Source of the DNA: Limnobacter parvus | GTDB taxonomy: Bacteria > Pseudomonadota > Gammaproteobacteria > Burkholderiales > Burkholderiaceae_B | Reading direction: 5' to 3' | DNA: 64,000 nucleotides | NCBI RefSeq assembly: GCF_024623725.1 | Contig: NZ_JANKHG010000014.1 | Span: 202,242 to 266,241 of the forward strand | Part shown: positions 47,400 through 56,791 of the stretch, piece after piece | Numbering within the stretch: the stretch's first letter is position 1 | How the letters are laid out: every line of letters begins with the position of its first letter | The notes under the pieces: generated by a model | Database searches by the model: none | Told to the model about the DNA's origin: nothing | Seen by the model: the letters and a program-made list of their open reading frames with translations, nothing else | Translations under genes and position numbers: made by a program

Positions 47400-48758
47400 A
47401 TGCCGCACCCAAAAACACTGTTGTTGTTCAATTATGACTGGGATGAACTGGGTGCCGAGCGCTTGAAAGATCAATGGCCCAGCACCAGCTCGGGGTTTGA
47501 TTTGTTCACCTTTCCCAGCAATGCGCGCCTGGCCTGGTTCGACACTGAACGATTTGTAGCCAAAGCAGCTGTGCTGGCAAAACTCGCGGGCGCCAAAGCG
47601 GTGGCGTCAAGCCACGAGCAATTCGGTGCACTGTGCGCAGCCATGCTGGCTGAGAAAATGGGCTGGCCCGGCACACCCGTGAAAGCCATTTTGGCCTGCC
47701 AGCACAAACTGTACGCACGCCAAGTGCTGGAACAGGTGGCGCCCGAGGCCAACCTGCCCTTCACACGCCTCGATGCGGCTTATGGCGGCCCGGTGCCCGG
47801 CAACATTGAATATCCCCAGTTTGTAAAACCGGTCAAGGCGGCGTTCTCGGTGCTTTCACGTTTGGTAAAAAACGAACATGAACTGCACGCCCATACGCGA
47901 TTTGGCGCTTGGGAACTTTGGGTCATCAAGCACCTGGTTGAACCCTTTGAGCGGGTGGCCAAAAAGCGCCTGCCTGAAGCAGGTACAGCCCACAGCCTGA
48001 TGCTTGAAGCGCCCATGCGCGGGCGGCAATACAACCTGGACGGTTATGTGTGGCAAGGCGATGTGCGGCCTTTGGGCGTGGTGGATGAAGTGATGTACCC
48101 GAACACCGACGCCTTCATGCGATTTGAATATCCCAGCAAATTAAATGCAAAGGTGCAATCCCGGGCGGCCGATGTGGCACGGCGGTTTCTGACCGCGGTC
48201 GGGTTTAGTCATGGTCTGTTCAATATGGAGTTTTTCCATGATGAAGCCACTGACAAAATTACTGTGATTGAATTTAACCCGCGCATGGCGTCGCAATTCT
48301 CAGATTTGTATTTGCGCGTAGATGGCATCGACCTGCATGAAGTTGCCTTTGCACTTGCACATGGCATCGACCCCGCCACCCTGGGCAAAGCCAAACCCAG
48401 TGCAGGTGCGGCGGCAAGTTTTGTTTACCGCTCATTCGACCCGAGCGGTGCGGTTGCATTTCCAAGTTTTGCCCAGAAGAACAGTTTTTGGGCTGAATTT
48501 CCTGAGGCCTTGCTGTTCGAATACCCCAAAGACGAAAAAGAACTTCGGCGCGATTTCAAATGGTTGCGTAGCTACCGTTACGGCATTATGCATTTGGGCG
48601 GAGAAAACACGCGCAACCTTCGGCAGCGCTGCGAGCAGGCCAGTGCCATGCTGGGGTGGACTGCACCTTATCTTGAGGATTCACGCGACATGAATATGGG
48701 CGAGCAAAAAGCGCCCGAGGAACTGTTTGCCGCCCAGCGGGTCAGTTCGTCGACTTGA
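47400..48758 (+). CDS. ATP-grasp domain protein
   Basis: Cytoplasmic protein of 452 residues with an ATP-grasp fold (about 100-320). An ATP-binding lysine lies in FVKPVKAAFS, a glycine-poor loop follows, and metal-binding acidic and asparagine residues lie in VIEFNPRMASQFSD. ATP-grasp enzymes join a carboxylate to an amine or thiol through an acylphosphate. The N-terminal domain is Rossmann-like; the C-terminal extension (about 330-452) is not recognised. The substrate is unknown. It is followed 26 bases later by a YHS lipoprotein gene, and the two may be co-transcribed. Confidence 0.8.
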   Translation: MPHPKTLLLFNYDWDELGAERLKDQWPSTSSGFDLFTFPSNARLAWFDTERFVAKAAVLAKLAGAKAVASSHEQFGALCAAMLAEKMGWPGTPVKAILACQHKLYARQVLEQVAPEANLPFTRLDAAYGGPVPGNIEYPQFVKPVKAAFSVLSRLVKNEHELHAHTRFGAWELWVIKHLVEPFERVAKKRLPEAGTAHSLMLEAPMRGRQYNLDGYVWQGDVRPLGVVDEVMYPNTDAFMRFEYPSKLNAKVQSRAADVARRFLTAVGFSHGLFNMEFFHDEATDKITVIEFNPRMASQFSDLYLRVDGIDLHEVAFALAHGIDPATLGKAKPSAGAAASFVYRSFDPSGAVAFPSFAQKNSFWAEFPEALLFEYPKDEKELRRDFKWLRSYRYGIMHLGGENTRNLRQRCEQASAMLGWTAPYLEDSRDMNMGEQKAPEELFAAQRVSSST

Positions 48759-48784
48759 TTCAATATAGCTACAGGAGAAGTATT

Positions 48785-49384
48785 TTGAAATTTACGCGCA
48801 CCCACAAACTTTTAATCGCAGGCAGTTTGGTAATTGGCCTGACTGGTTGCTCCGCAATGACAGCACAAAACCCGGCCAGCGAACTAAGCCCGGTGAATGC
48901 CGCTGAAGTGGCAGGCGACAGCCGTGTAATGTTGTTTGGTGCAGATGTGGTGGCCTACATTACGCAAGAGGCCTATGTGCAGGGTTCCCCCCAATTCAAA
49001 AGTACCTTCGAAGAAGTTGACTTCCACTTCGCCAACGCCGACAACAAAGCTTTGTTCGATTCGGAACCCACGAAGTACGTGCCCCAGTATGGTGGCTACT
49101 GCGCCAACGGCATCATGTTTGGTATTCCATGGGGCGGCAATGCAACCGACTTCCGCGTTGTGAACGGGAAAACCTATATTTTTGGCGGGCAAGTTTCGCA
49201 AGCCGCATTTGAACTTGAAATGGAAAAGAACATAGCACTGGCTGATGACTACTGGGCACAAGAAGTGAAAGGCAGTAACAGTTTTATTCAGCGGGCCAAG
49301 CGCTTGGTGGTTCGCGTGCCCCATTACAAGAGTGGCGAAGAGCAAGCTGCAGAAGTTCAGGCTGCCGGAAAAACCGGTAGTTAA
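48785..49384 (+). CDS. YHS domain lipoprotein
   Basis: Lipoprotein of 199 residues (lipobox LTGC, Cys22) with a YHS-like domain (about 45-150): VMLFGADVVAYI, FHFANADNKALFDSEPTKYVPQYGGYCA and YIFGGQVSQAAFELEM. Such domains often bind metals or occur with metal-handling proteins. The start is a TTG at 48785 preceded by AGGAGAAG at ideal spacing; no ATG is available in frame. It ends just before the selenium-type transporter operon but has no obvious functional link to it. Confidence 0.8.
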   Translation: MKFTRTHKLLIAGSLVIGLTGCSAMTAQNPASELSPVNAAEVAGDSRVMLFGADVVAYITQEAYVQGSPQFKSTFEEVDFHFANADNKALFDSEPTKYVPQYGGYCANGIMFGIPWGGNATDFRVVNGKTYIFGGQVSQAAFELEMEKNIALADDYWAQEVKGSNSFIQRAKRLVVRVPHYKSGEEQAAEVQAAGKTGS

Positions 49385-49482
49385 ATATCACCCGCACGAC
49401 CATTTAATAGTTAAAACGTGAAATGTTTGTGCGATTATCAATATCCGGGTTATTTCCAATCGTTCTGTACAACGAGGTACTC

Positions 49483-50358
49483 ATGAAACGTTCATCAATT
49501 TCCATTTCACGCCGACTCTTCTCTGTGGCAGCCATTGCGCTGGCAGCGGGGTTTTCCGCATCTGCACATGCCGAGCAGGTACTTAAGGTAACAACAATTC
49601 CTGAAGAAGCAGCCACCGAGCAAATTCGCAAGTTCGAACCGCTGGCCAATTACTTGTCCAAGGCTGTGGGCATGAAAGTTGAGTTCACTCCCGTTAGCGA
49701 TTACCCAGCGGCGGTGGAAGCTTTGGTGAACAAAAAAGTAGATTTGGTGTGGTTTGGCGGCTTTACCCATGTTCAGGCGTCCTTGCGCTCGAACGGTAAG
49801 GTGATTCCAATTGCCCAGCGCGTGGAAGACACGAAGTTTCAGTCGGTATTTATCGCGAAAACCGATTCGGGCATCAAAAGCCTTCAAGATATGAAAGGCA
49901 AACAAATTTCCTTCGGCTCACAGAGCAGCACATCCGGTCACCTGATGCCACGAAGCTTCTTGCTTGAAGCTGGCCTCGAACCTGAAAAGTCATTCAAACG
50001 TATTGCCTATTCTGGCGCACACGATGCAACCATTGCCTCTGTGGTAAGCGGAAAAGTGGATGCGGCGGCACTGGACATCACCGTGTGGAAGAAGTTTGTG
50101 GGTGAGAACAAGGTCGACACAAAAGCAGTGAACGTGTTTTACACCACGCCACCCTATTACAACTACAACTGGACTGTGCACCAAGACATGCCAGCGGAGT
50201 TGCGCGCCAAGATTCAGAAAGCCCTGTTTGACCTGGACCCGGCAGTACCAGAGCATGCAGAAATTCTGCGCTTGAATCGCGCCACGCGTTACATCGACAC
50301 CAAGCCCGAGAACTACAAAGGCCTGGAAAGCGCCGCACGCAGCGCTGGCTTGTTATAA
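49483..50358 (+). CDS. PhnD-like ABC transporter substrate-binding protein, putative selenium oxyanion binder
   Basis: Periplasmic binding protein of 291 residues with a signal peptide (about 1-30, cleaved near AHA/E). It belongs to the PhnD/phosphonate-phosphite binding superfamily: TTIPEEAATEQIRKFEPLANYL, VDLVWFGGFTHVQA, then SFGSQSSTSGHLMPRSF and a terminal YRGLESAAR-like helix. From memory, PhnD-like proteins linked to selenium genes form a group named putative selenate binding proteins, and the position next to egtD, senB and selD supports that here. Phosphonate or phosphite remains possible. The start at 49483 is supported by the signal sequence. Confidence 0.8.
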   Translation: MKRSSISISRRLFSVAAIALAAGFSASAHAEQVLKVTTIPEEAATEQIRKFEPLANYLSKAVGMKVEFTPVSDYPAAVEALVNKKVDLVWFGGFTHVQASLRSNGKVIPIAQRVEDTKFQSVFIAKTDSGIKSLQDMKGKQISFGSQSSTSGHLMPRSFLLEAGLEPEKSFKRIAYSGAHDATIASVVSGKVDAAALDITVWKKFVGENKVDTKAVNVFYTTPPYYNYNWTVHQDMPAELRAKIQKALFDLDPAVPEHAEILRLNRATRYIDTKPENYKGLESAARSAGLL

Positions 50359-50368
50359 TTCAGAAAAG

Positions 50369-50387
50369 GGGCCCGACTCGCGGGCCC
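50369..50387 (+). other. Intercistronic hairpin between binding-protein and ATPase genes
   Basis: Perfect seven-pair stem GGGCCCG/CGGGCCC with a five-base loop and no T tract, 10 bases after the binding-protein stop. Such stems often protect the upstream transcript so the binding protein outnumbers the membrane subunits. Confidence 0.6.
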
Positions 50388-50414
50388 TGGCAGCAACATG
50401 GGGAAGGCAACGCA

Positions 50415-51257
50415 GTGAAGCTTCAAATTCAGGGCATCGATGCCTGCCACCCTTCTGCCGCTCCGGACAGCGCACCGGCAATCAAGAAAATGAGTCTGCA
50501 CATCGACAGTGGTGAACAAGTCGCATTGATCGGCCCCTCGGGCGCAGGTAAAACTACACTTCTACAAGTGCTTTCCTGCACAATCAAACCGCAACATGGC
50601 TCTATTTCCCTGAATGATCAGAAGCCGTGGGCCTTGAGCAAACGCAAATTACAGAAACTGCGAGGCCAACTGATTGTTGCCCCCCAGGTACCTCCTTTGC
50701 CGCCACGGCAGCGAGTGATTACTTCCGTGTTGGCGGGTCGCTTGCCCGCAATGAACCTGATGCAAAGCATCAAATCACTTTTTTACCCCGTGGACATTCC
50801 AGCGGCACACAGCGCATTAAGCAAACTGGATTTGCCCGAGAAAATTTTTGAACGAGTCGACCGGCTTTCCGGCGGCGAACGCCAGCGCGTGGGTTTGGCA
50901 CGCCTTTTTGTGTCACCTGCCAAGCTTTGGCTGGTGGATGAGCCCTTGTCGGCACTCGACCCAACCCGCGCCCGGCAGGCCATGTCGGCACTCACCGAAA
51001 CAGCTCAGTCCAATGGTATTACCTTGGTGTGCACGCTGCACCAGGTTGACATGGCGCTGGCGTTCTTCACTCGAATTGTCGGCCTGCGCCACGGCGAAAT
51101 TGAATTCGACTTGCCGACTGAACAAGTTACTCCCGCAATGTTGAAATCACTGTACTCGCAATACGAACATGAGCTTTTGGGCAATCAAGACCGAGAATTG
51201 ATTGAAAAGCAATTCGAGCGCGCCGCCCCCATTGTGGTGGTGAACAATTGTCGATGA
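50415..51257 (+). CDS. PhnC-like ABC transporter ATP-binding protein
   Basis: ATPase of 280 residues in the PhnC class. It has Walker A GPSGAGKTT (about 39-47), signature LSGGERQRVGLAR, Walker B LWLVDEPLSALD and switch His in CTLHQVDMAL. The start is GTG with GGAAGG upstream. The stop overlaps the first permease gene (ATGA). It forms an importer with the upstream binding protein and two downstream permeases. Substrate specificity comes from the binding protein; a selenium oxyanion is inferred from the neighbourhood. Confidence 0.87.
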   Translation: MKLQIQGIDACHPSAAPDSAPAIKKMSLHIDSGEQVALIGPSGAGKTTLLQVLSCTIKPQHGSISLNDQKPWALSKRKLQKLRGQLIVAPQVPPLPPRQRVITSVLAGRLPAMNLMQSIKSLFYPVDIPAAHSALSKLDLPEKIFERVDRLSGGERQRVGLARLFVSPAKLWLVDEPLSALDPTRARQAMSALTETAQSNGITLVCTLHQVDMALAFFTRIVGLRHGEIEFDLPTEQVTPAMLKSLYSQYEHELLGNQDRELIEKQFERAAPIVVVNNCR

Positions 51258-52102
51258 GCAGTTTGCCGGTGCACAACCCGCGCTTTGACGTACCCCTGCG
51301 CGACCCGGCCTGGCACCAACGCCTTTTCTGGATGGTGTTCGCCATTGTCATGGTGTGGCCACTTGCCGTGGCCACAGAGTTCCGCCCTGCCGTTTTATTC
51401 GAACCCGAAAACATGCGCATCAGCGCTGAATTCATCGGCAGCTTTTTCCCGCCAGTGCTTGAACCTGATCTGCTGTGGCGAATTGCAGACGCCACTTGGA
51501 CCACTGTGGCCATAGCAACTGCGGGCATGGTGATGGCCTTGGTTATCGCATTTCCGCTGACCATTTTGTCCACCCGCGTGTTGTCTATTTCTGCCATTTC
51601 CGGTCGCATGCATGCCTTGCCCTTTGTGGTTCGGCAATTCATTCGCTGGACGCTGATTTTCCTGCGCAGCATTCCTGAACTGGTGTGGGCCTTGGTATTT
51701 GTGCGCGTGGTTGGCTTGGGGCCCACTGCCGGTGTGCTGGCCATTGCACTGACCTATGGCGGCATGCTGGGCAAGGTGTACGGCGAAATTCTTGAAAGCG
51801 GCGAAACCACCCCCACCGAAACCTTGCTGAGAAACGGCACTGGCCGCTTGCAGGCTTTTTTCTATGGTCTGTTGCCGCAAAACGTGATGGAACTGACCTC
51901 ATACACGGTATACCGCTGGGAATGTGCAATTCGTTCTTCGGTGGTGCTGGGCTTTGTGGGTGCAGGTGGCCTGGGGCAGGAACTCGACAATTCCATGAAA
52001 ATGTTCAATGGCGGTGAAGTGTCCACCATGCTGATTGTGTTCATTTTGTTGGTGGCACTGGCCGATGCGGTGAGCGCATTTTTCCGGAAGCGACTGGTAT
52101 GA
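51254..52102 (+). CDS. PhnE/PtxC-like ABC transporter permease 1
   Basis: Inner-membrane permease of 282 residues with about six predicted helices. PhnE-family motifs are RSIPELVWALVFVRVVGLGP (about 138-157) and a coupling loop with SYTVYRWECAIRSS and the GFVGAGGLGQEL segment. The ATG at 51254 overlaps the ATPase gene stop; its stop overlaps the second permease gene. The two permeases share the same motifs and presumably form a heterodimeric channel. Confidence 0.87.
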   Translation: MSSLPVHNPRFDVPLRDPAWHQRLFWMVFAIVMVWPLAVATEFRPAVLFEPENMRISAEFIGSFFPPVLEPDLLWRIADATWTTVAIATAGMVMALVIAFPLTILSTRVLSISAISGRMHALPFVVRQFIRWTLIFLRSIPELVWALVFVRVVGLGPTAGVLAIALTYGGMLGKVYGEILESGETTPTETLLRNGTGRLQAFFYGLLPQNVMELTSYTVYRWECAIRSSVVLGFVGAGGLGQELDNSMKMFNGGEVSTMLIVFILLVALADAVSAFFRKRLV

Positions 52103-52920
52103 GCAACAACCTCGCTCACACCCAGTGCCCTACCAAAGCACCGCCAGTTATGAAAGCAGGAACGGCGATATTGTTGCTGGGCATGCTGGCATTGGTCTTT
52201 GCCAGCTTCCTGACCTTGGGCTTGAAGTGGGGCGACTTTCTTTCGCTGGAAGCATTCGCGTCGATGGGACGTTTTATTGCAGAATTCTTCCCGATGGAAA
52301 CCGACCCGAAATTTCTGGTCAAGGTTGGCTGGGGCACCATTGAGACCCTGGCCATGTCGCTGATGGGCACTGCACTTGCAGCAGTTGCTGGTTTGGCTCT
52401 GGCCATTCCTGCCAGCAAACTGCACAGCAACGACAAAAGCTTATTGCGAACGCCCACGCGTTGGGTGCTGAATGCCCTGCGCTCCATTCCCGAACTGGTG
52501 TGGGCTGCATTGTTGTTGATTTCCGCTGGCCTGGGTCCATTTGCAGGAACGTTGGCACTGGCATTTCACACCACCGGAGTACTGGGCCGCCTGTTTGCCG
52601 AATCGATCGAAAATGCACCACCCGAACCAGCCGATGCCCTGCGCACCCAAGGTGTTGGTAACCTGAAAGTGTTTTACTTCACCACCCTGCCGCAGGTTAT
52701 TCCACAGTTAATGAGCTACACGCTTTACCGCTGGGAAAATAACATTCGCGCTGCTGCCATTCTTGGGGTGGTTGGCGCGGGTGGGCTTGGTCAATTGCTT
52801 TCGTTTCACATGGGCCTGTTTCAAATGGGTAAAACTGCAACCATTCTTGCAGCCATGCTGCTGTTGGTGGCGATTGTCGACAGCATGAGCTACCACCTTC
52901 GCCGCAGAATGACCCGATGA
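52099..52920 (+). CDS. PhnE/PtxC-like ABC transporter permease 2
   Basis: Inner-membrane permease of 273 residues, about six helices, with RSIPELVWAALLLISAGLGP and the coupling segment SYTLYRWENNIRAAAILGVVGAGGLGQ. It clearly arose by duplication with permease 1. It overlaps permease 1 by four bases and precedes egtD by 13 bases, so transporter and egtD are probably one operon. Confidence 0.87.
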   Translation: MSNNLAHTQCPTKAPPVMKAGTAILLLGMLALVFASFLTLGLKWGDFLSLEAFASMGRFIAEFFPMETDPKFLVKVGWGTIETLAMSLMGTALAAVAGLALAIPASKLHSNDKSLLRTPTRWVLNALRSIPELVWAALLLISAGLGPFAGTLALAFHTTGVLGRLFAESIENAPPEPADALRTQGVGNLKVFYFTTLPQVIPQLMSYTLYRWENNIRAAAILGVVGAGGLGQLLSFHMGLFQMGKTATILAAMLLLVAIVDSMSYHLRRRMTR

Positions 52921-52933
52921 TTAATTAAGAACC

Positions 52934-53905
52934 ATGAACCCGACACCACAATTCATTCAGATTTACCAAGCCCAAGCTGACCACATTCGTGAAGAATTGC
53001 TCAGCGGCTTGCGCGCCAGCAAAGCACACACCTCCCCCAAGTATCTATATGACGAACTGGGCTCCAAACTGTTTGAAGCCATCACCTGCATTCCTGAGTA
53101 CTACCCCACCCGAACCGAAGCGCTAATTTTTAATATGCATGGCCACGACATGGCCAAGCAAATTCCCGCAAAGTCGGTGTTCATCGACCTGGGTGCAGGC
53201 AATTGTGACAAGGCGGCCAGCTTATTCAATGTGTTTCACCCAGCCCGCTATGTGGCTGTCGACATTTCCGTGGACTTTTTGAAAGGCTCACTGGAATGCC
53301 TGCAGCGCCAGTTTCCTGAACTTGAAATGAGCGGTGTGGGCATGGACTTTTCCAGCGAGCTAACCCTGCCCGCGGGCCTGGCCCTGAACCCGGCACAGTC
53401 CAAAGTGATGTTTTTCCCTGGGTCTAGTATTGGTAATTTCACACCTGAAGAAGCCCTGACATTCCTGAAACAAGTTCATGGCGAGTGTGCGTCGGCTGCG
53501 GGTGGCGGCCTGCTGATTGGTGTGGATCTGGTCAAAAACAAAGCAGTGCTTGAAGCCGCTTACGACGACGCGCTGGGCGTTACAGCAGCATTCAACCGCA
53601 ATATGCTGCTGCACTTCAACACCTTGGCAGGCACGAATTTCCAATTGGAAGACTGGAAACACATTGGGCTTTACAATACTGAGCGAAGCCGGATTGAAAT
53701 GCACCTTGAAGCATTGCGGGATGTAACTGTGGCTTGGGAAGGTGGTGAACGCCAATTCGTTGAAGGTGAAAGCATTCACACCGAGAATTCTTACAAGTGG
53801 ACGTTGACCGGGTTCGAAGACATGCTGAAACGGGCGGGGTTTGTGGCGTGTATAGCGTACACAGACCCGGAACAGAAATTTGCGGTGTTTTGGGCGAAGG
53901 CTTGA
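52934..53905 (+). CDS. egtD: L-histidine N-alpha-methyltransferase
   Basis: Trimethylates histidine with three S-adenosylmethionine molecules to hercynine, the betaine used for ergothioneine or selenoneine. The protein has 323 residues. SAM-binding VFIDLGAGNCDKA is near residues 76-88, PGSSIGNFTPEEA follows, and the histidine-binding part includes YNTERSRIEMHLEA and the acidic GESIHTENSYKWT. It sits directly behind the importer permeases. No EgtB or SenA gene is in the window, so the second step must be encoded elsewhere. A large repeat region follows its stop. Confidence 0.93.
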   Translation: MNPTPQFIQIYQAQADHIREELLSGLRASKAHTSPKYLYDELGSKLFEAITCIPEYYPTRTEALIFNMHGHDMAKQIPAKSVFIDLGAGNCDKAASLFNVFHPARYVAVDISVDFLKGSLECLQRQFPELEMSGVGMDFSSELTLPAGLALNPAQSKVMFFPGSSIGNFTPEEALTFLKQVHGECASAAGGGLLIGVDLVKNKAVLEAAYDDALGVTAAFNRNMLLHFNTLAGTNFQLEDWKHIGLYNTERSRIEMHLEALRDVTVAWEGGERQFVEGESIHTENSYKWTLTGFEDMLKRAGFVACIAYTDPEQKFAVFWAKA

Positions 53906-53927
53906 AAGGCTCGCGGTTGCTTTTTTA

Positions 53928-54151
53928 GCCAACCCGTCGTGGATTGCTTACCGTAACTTGTCAACACGTCGTGGGTTGCCCATTCCGCACTGAAAACCGC
54001 TTCATCCCTTTTTGATGGTCACCCTTGCTCAAAGAATTCAGCAAAACAAATGGCTAAATTCTTTGTCGGCTTGTAGCCGAGCGCCGCGGCTGACATCAAA
54101 CGGGGCGGTTTTCTTGAAGTGCGGAACAAGCAAACCCACTGCCGAGTTGTC
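53928..54151 (-). repeat. Type 1 hairpin repeat module, copy B
   Basis: About 224 bases, reverse orientation relative to copy A. Ends are GCCAACCCG at the left and CGAGTTGTC at the right, with inverted arms TTCCGCACTGAAAACCGC and CGGTTTTCTTGAAGTGCGGAA. The core has a small hairpin (CGGCTTGTAGCCG) and a long one at 54030-54065 whose arms differ from copies A and C but still pair. The left end is partly duplicated (CGTCGTGG twice). Confidence 0.82.
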
Positions 54152-54208
54152 TTGATAGCGGCGCTTTTGATCAATCACTGGCCAGTTTATGGCCGAATCG
54201 GCGACGAT

Positions 54209-54369
54209 GTCCCAATGTCCCGCCTTCAAGAAAACCTGCCCGTTTGAATTCACACGCCACGTTCGACCGAGGGTCGACACCGAGACTCGGCCATGTTTTT
54301 TGCCGAGCTCGGTGAGTCAGTGTGAACTTCAAAAAGGGGAAATCAGGTTTTCAGGCGAGGCATTGGGAC
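54209..54369 (+). repeat. Type 2 hairpin repeat module, copy B
   Basis: 161-base module bounded by GTCCCAAT and ATTGGGAC, exactly the length of the copy at 14531-14691. Internal inverted arms are conserved (AAAACCTG against CAGGTTTT, TTCACAC against GTGTGAA). The long hairpin is at 54278-54314. Together with the adjacent type 1 module it forms the same two-module composite as copy A, in opposite orientation. Confidence 0.85.
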
Positions 54370-54433
54370 TCGCGCCATTTGGGCTCTTGACCAGTGCATT
54401 GGCAACGGGCACTGGTGTTTAGTTGGCAGCAAG

Positions 54434-55627
54434 TCAAGCCGCAGCAAGTCGCCACAAGCTGGTCACTTCCTTCGATCTTGCATCAAACAGCGCATCACTG
54501 GCATCAAAAGCCTTGCCGTGCTTGGGCTTGGTATCAATCCGCGCGAGCACTTTCAAACCAGCCAGTTCAATCCAGCCCAGCAATTCTTCACGCGTGCGCA
54601 GTTTCAGGTGTTCAGCCAAATCAGACAAGATTAACCAGCCCTCGCCGCCCGCATTCAAATGCGCAGCCAAGCCGACCAAATACGCTTTCAGCATGCCGCT
54701 GTTTTCATCGTAAATGGCGCGCTCGATCGGTGAAGTGGGCTTGCCCGGCAACCAAGGCGGATTACACACAATCAAATCGGCTTTGCTGTCAGGAAACAGG
54801 TCGGCTTGCACCACTTTCACCTGCTTGCCCATGCCCAGGTTTTGAATGTTGAATTCCGCACATTCCAGCGCGCGCGGGTCGTTGTCAGTCGCAACAATAT
54901 TGCTTAACCAGCGGTGTGCCAGCACTGCTGCCAACACGCCGGTGCCGGTGCCCACATCGATTGCTGAGCCATTCACTTCACAGGCTTTGGGCATGGGGGC
55001 TTTTAATACCAAATCAACATACTCGCCACGCACTGGAGAAAACACGCCGTAATACGGATGAATGCGATTGGTGGGGGGGTCGCCAAGCGCGGGAATGTCC
55101 ACACCTTTCTTGCGCCATTCATATGCACCCACCACGCCCATCATTTCGCGCAGCGAGGTCACAATCATCGGGCCATCAGCCTGTGGTTCACCCCATGCTT
55201 CGGTACAGGCTGCCAACACATCGGGGGCGCGGCGCAGTGGAATGCTGTAATCCGCATTGAATGGAATCAGGATTGAACCCAGAATGCGTGCGCGCTGGGC
55301 TTGGGCCTGGCGGTACAGGTGAAATTTTTGAGGGTATTCCACATCAGCCTTGCCCGCCTTGGCCACTTTGCTTTTCTTGTGTTCTGCGTTTTTGTCCACA
55401 CGGCGAACCAAGGCTTGCATCAACTGGCGGGCGTTCTGAAAGTCGCTTTGCCACAAAAACACATTGCCCTCGCAGGCCAGGCGGTACGCCATGTCGGCGG
55501 TTAGCGTGTCGTCAGCCAGCATTACTTTGCCGGGCACCGCCAAATGCCGCTCCGATTGCCAGCGCGCAACAAAGGTTTCTTCGCCTTTGGACCATTGGAT
55601 TACAGGGTTTTCATGGGCTGGGTGCAT
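54434..55627 (-). CDS. Class I SAM-dependent methyltransferase (NPPW motif)
   Basis: Protein of 397 residues. An N-terminal helical region (about 1-190) precedes a Rossmann methyltransferase domain with SAM-binding DVGTGTGVLA (about 228-237) and the catalytic NPPW motif (about 289), typical of enzymes that methylate amide or ring nitrogen in proteins, rRNA or DNA (PrmC/RlmG-like). The substrate is unknown. It runs opposite to its neighbours, between egtD and senB, interrupting the selenium genes. Confidence 0.82.
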   Translation of the reverse strand: MHPAHENPVIQWSKGEETFVARWQSERHLAVPGKVMLADDTLTADMAYRLACEGNVFLWQSDFQNARQLMQALVRRVDKNAEHKKSKVAKAGKADVEYPQKFHLYRQAQAQRARILGSILIPFNADYSIPLRRAPDVLAACTEAWGEPQADGPMIVTSLREMMGVVGAYEWRKKGVDIPALGDPPTNRIHPYYGVFSPVRGEYVDLVLKAPMPKACEVNGSAIDVGTGTGVLAAVLAHRWLSNIVATDNDPRALECAEFNIQNLGMGKQVKVVQADLFPDSKADLIVCNPPWLPGKPTSPIERAIYDENSGMLKAYLVGLAAHLNAGGEGWLILSDLAEHLKLRTREELLGWIELAGLKVLARIDTKPKHGKAFDASDALFDARSKEVTSLWRLAAA

Positions 55628-55732
55628 GCGGGTTCTCGCGGTGAATAGCGTGTCGGTTCGTGTAAACTTCTTCAGGGTCGCAGTGTACCACCTTGGGTGC
55701 TTGGCACTTCGAACCGCCCCCTGTCAATTTAA

Positions 55733-56791
55733 GTGGCTGTTGTCTTGATCAAACCATCCATCGTCATTGTTAGCCCGGCACTGGCCGATTCCAACAACGG
55801 AAATTGGCAAACCGCCCGCCGCTGGCACCAGTTTTTATGTGACCAATTCAATGTACGCATTGTGAAGCACTGGGAGGAATCAACCGCCACCGCCAATGAC
55901 GCGGCCATGATTGCCCTGCATGCACTCCGTTCAGCCAAATCAATCGCCGCATGGGCACAAAGCCGTGGCACCGATGCGCAAGGAAGTCCTGGGCTGATTT
56001 TGGCCTTGACCGGCACCGACCTGTACCGCGACATTGAAAGCGATGAAACTGCACAAAAGTCGCTGGAACTGGCTCAGCACTTGATTGTGTTGCAAGAAAA
56101 AGGCGTTGAAAAACTCAGCGAAGCTTTGCAGACCAAAACCACGGTTATTTTTCAATCCACCACCACGCGCAAAACTTTGACCAAGGCCAAGCGCCGCTTG
56201 AAGGTGGTGATGGTAGGCCACCTGCGGGATGAAAAAATGCCGCAAACCCTGATGGAAGCTGCGGTGTTGTTACGTGGCTACGGTGATATTTTCATTGACC
56301 ACATTGGTGGGCCTCTTGACCCTGAGCTGGCCCAGGCCGCCGAAGAAACCATGCAGGTGTGCCCCAACTACCGTTGGTTGGGCAACCAACCACATGGTGC
56401 CACCCGCACCCGCATTCAACGCGCCCACGTGCTGGTGCATGCCAGCAAAATGGAAGGTGGTGCGCATGTAATTATGGAAGCAGTGTGCAGCGGCACCCCA
56501 GTGGTGGCCAGTTACATAGATGGCAATATTGGCATGCTGGGCGCAGGCTACCCCGGTTACTTTCCTCTGGGCAATTCACACGCACTGGCCAATGTGCTTA
56601 CACAATTGCAGGAAGACATTGTGAATCCGAAACCCCTGCCCCCGGGTAAGTCTAGTTTGTACACCAAGCTGAAAAATCAATGCGCCGAGCGGGCGAAATT
56701 ATTTGCCCCCGAGAACGAACAAAATCACTTAATTCGACTCGTACAACGAGCCATTCAAAACAACAAAGAAGTAACCAATGCAAACATCTGA
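55733..56791 (+). CDS. senB: Selenosugar synthase SenB (TIGR04348 family glycosyltransferase)
   Basis: GT-B fold enzyme of 352 residues. SenB proteins join selenophosphate to a UDP-sugar to form the selenosugar used for selenoneine. Family markers are GNWQTARRW (about 23-31), LTGTDLYRDI (about 92-101), VVMVGHLRDEK starting the second domain and the late MEGGAHVIMEAVCSGTPVVAS. The start is GTG at 55733. It overlaps the downstream flavoprotein-SelD gene by 14 bases, so the two products are made together. Function is inferred from family and this partnership. Confidence 0.9.
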   Translation: MAVVLIKPSIVIVSPALADSNNGNWQTARRWHQFLCDQFNVRIVKHWEESTATANDAAMIALHALRSAKSIAAWAQSRGTDAQGSPGLILALTGTDLYRDIESDETAQKSLELAQHLIVLQEKGVEKLSEALQTKTTVIFQSTTTRKTLTKAKRRLKVVMVGHLRDEKMPQTLMEAAVLLRGYGDIFIDHIGGPLDPELAQAAEETMQVCPNYRWLGNQPHGATRTRIQRAHVLVHASKMEGGAHVIMEAVCSGTPVVASYIDGNIGMLGAGYPGYFPLGNSHALANVLTQLQEDIVNPKPLPPGKSSLYTKLKNQCAERAKLFAPENEQNHLIRLVQRAIQNNKEVTNANI

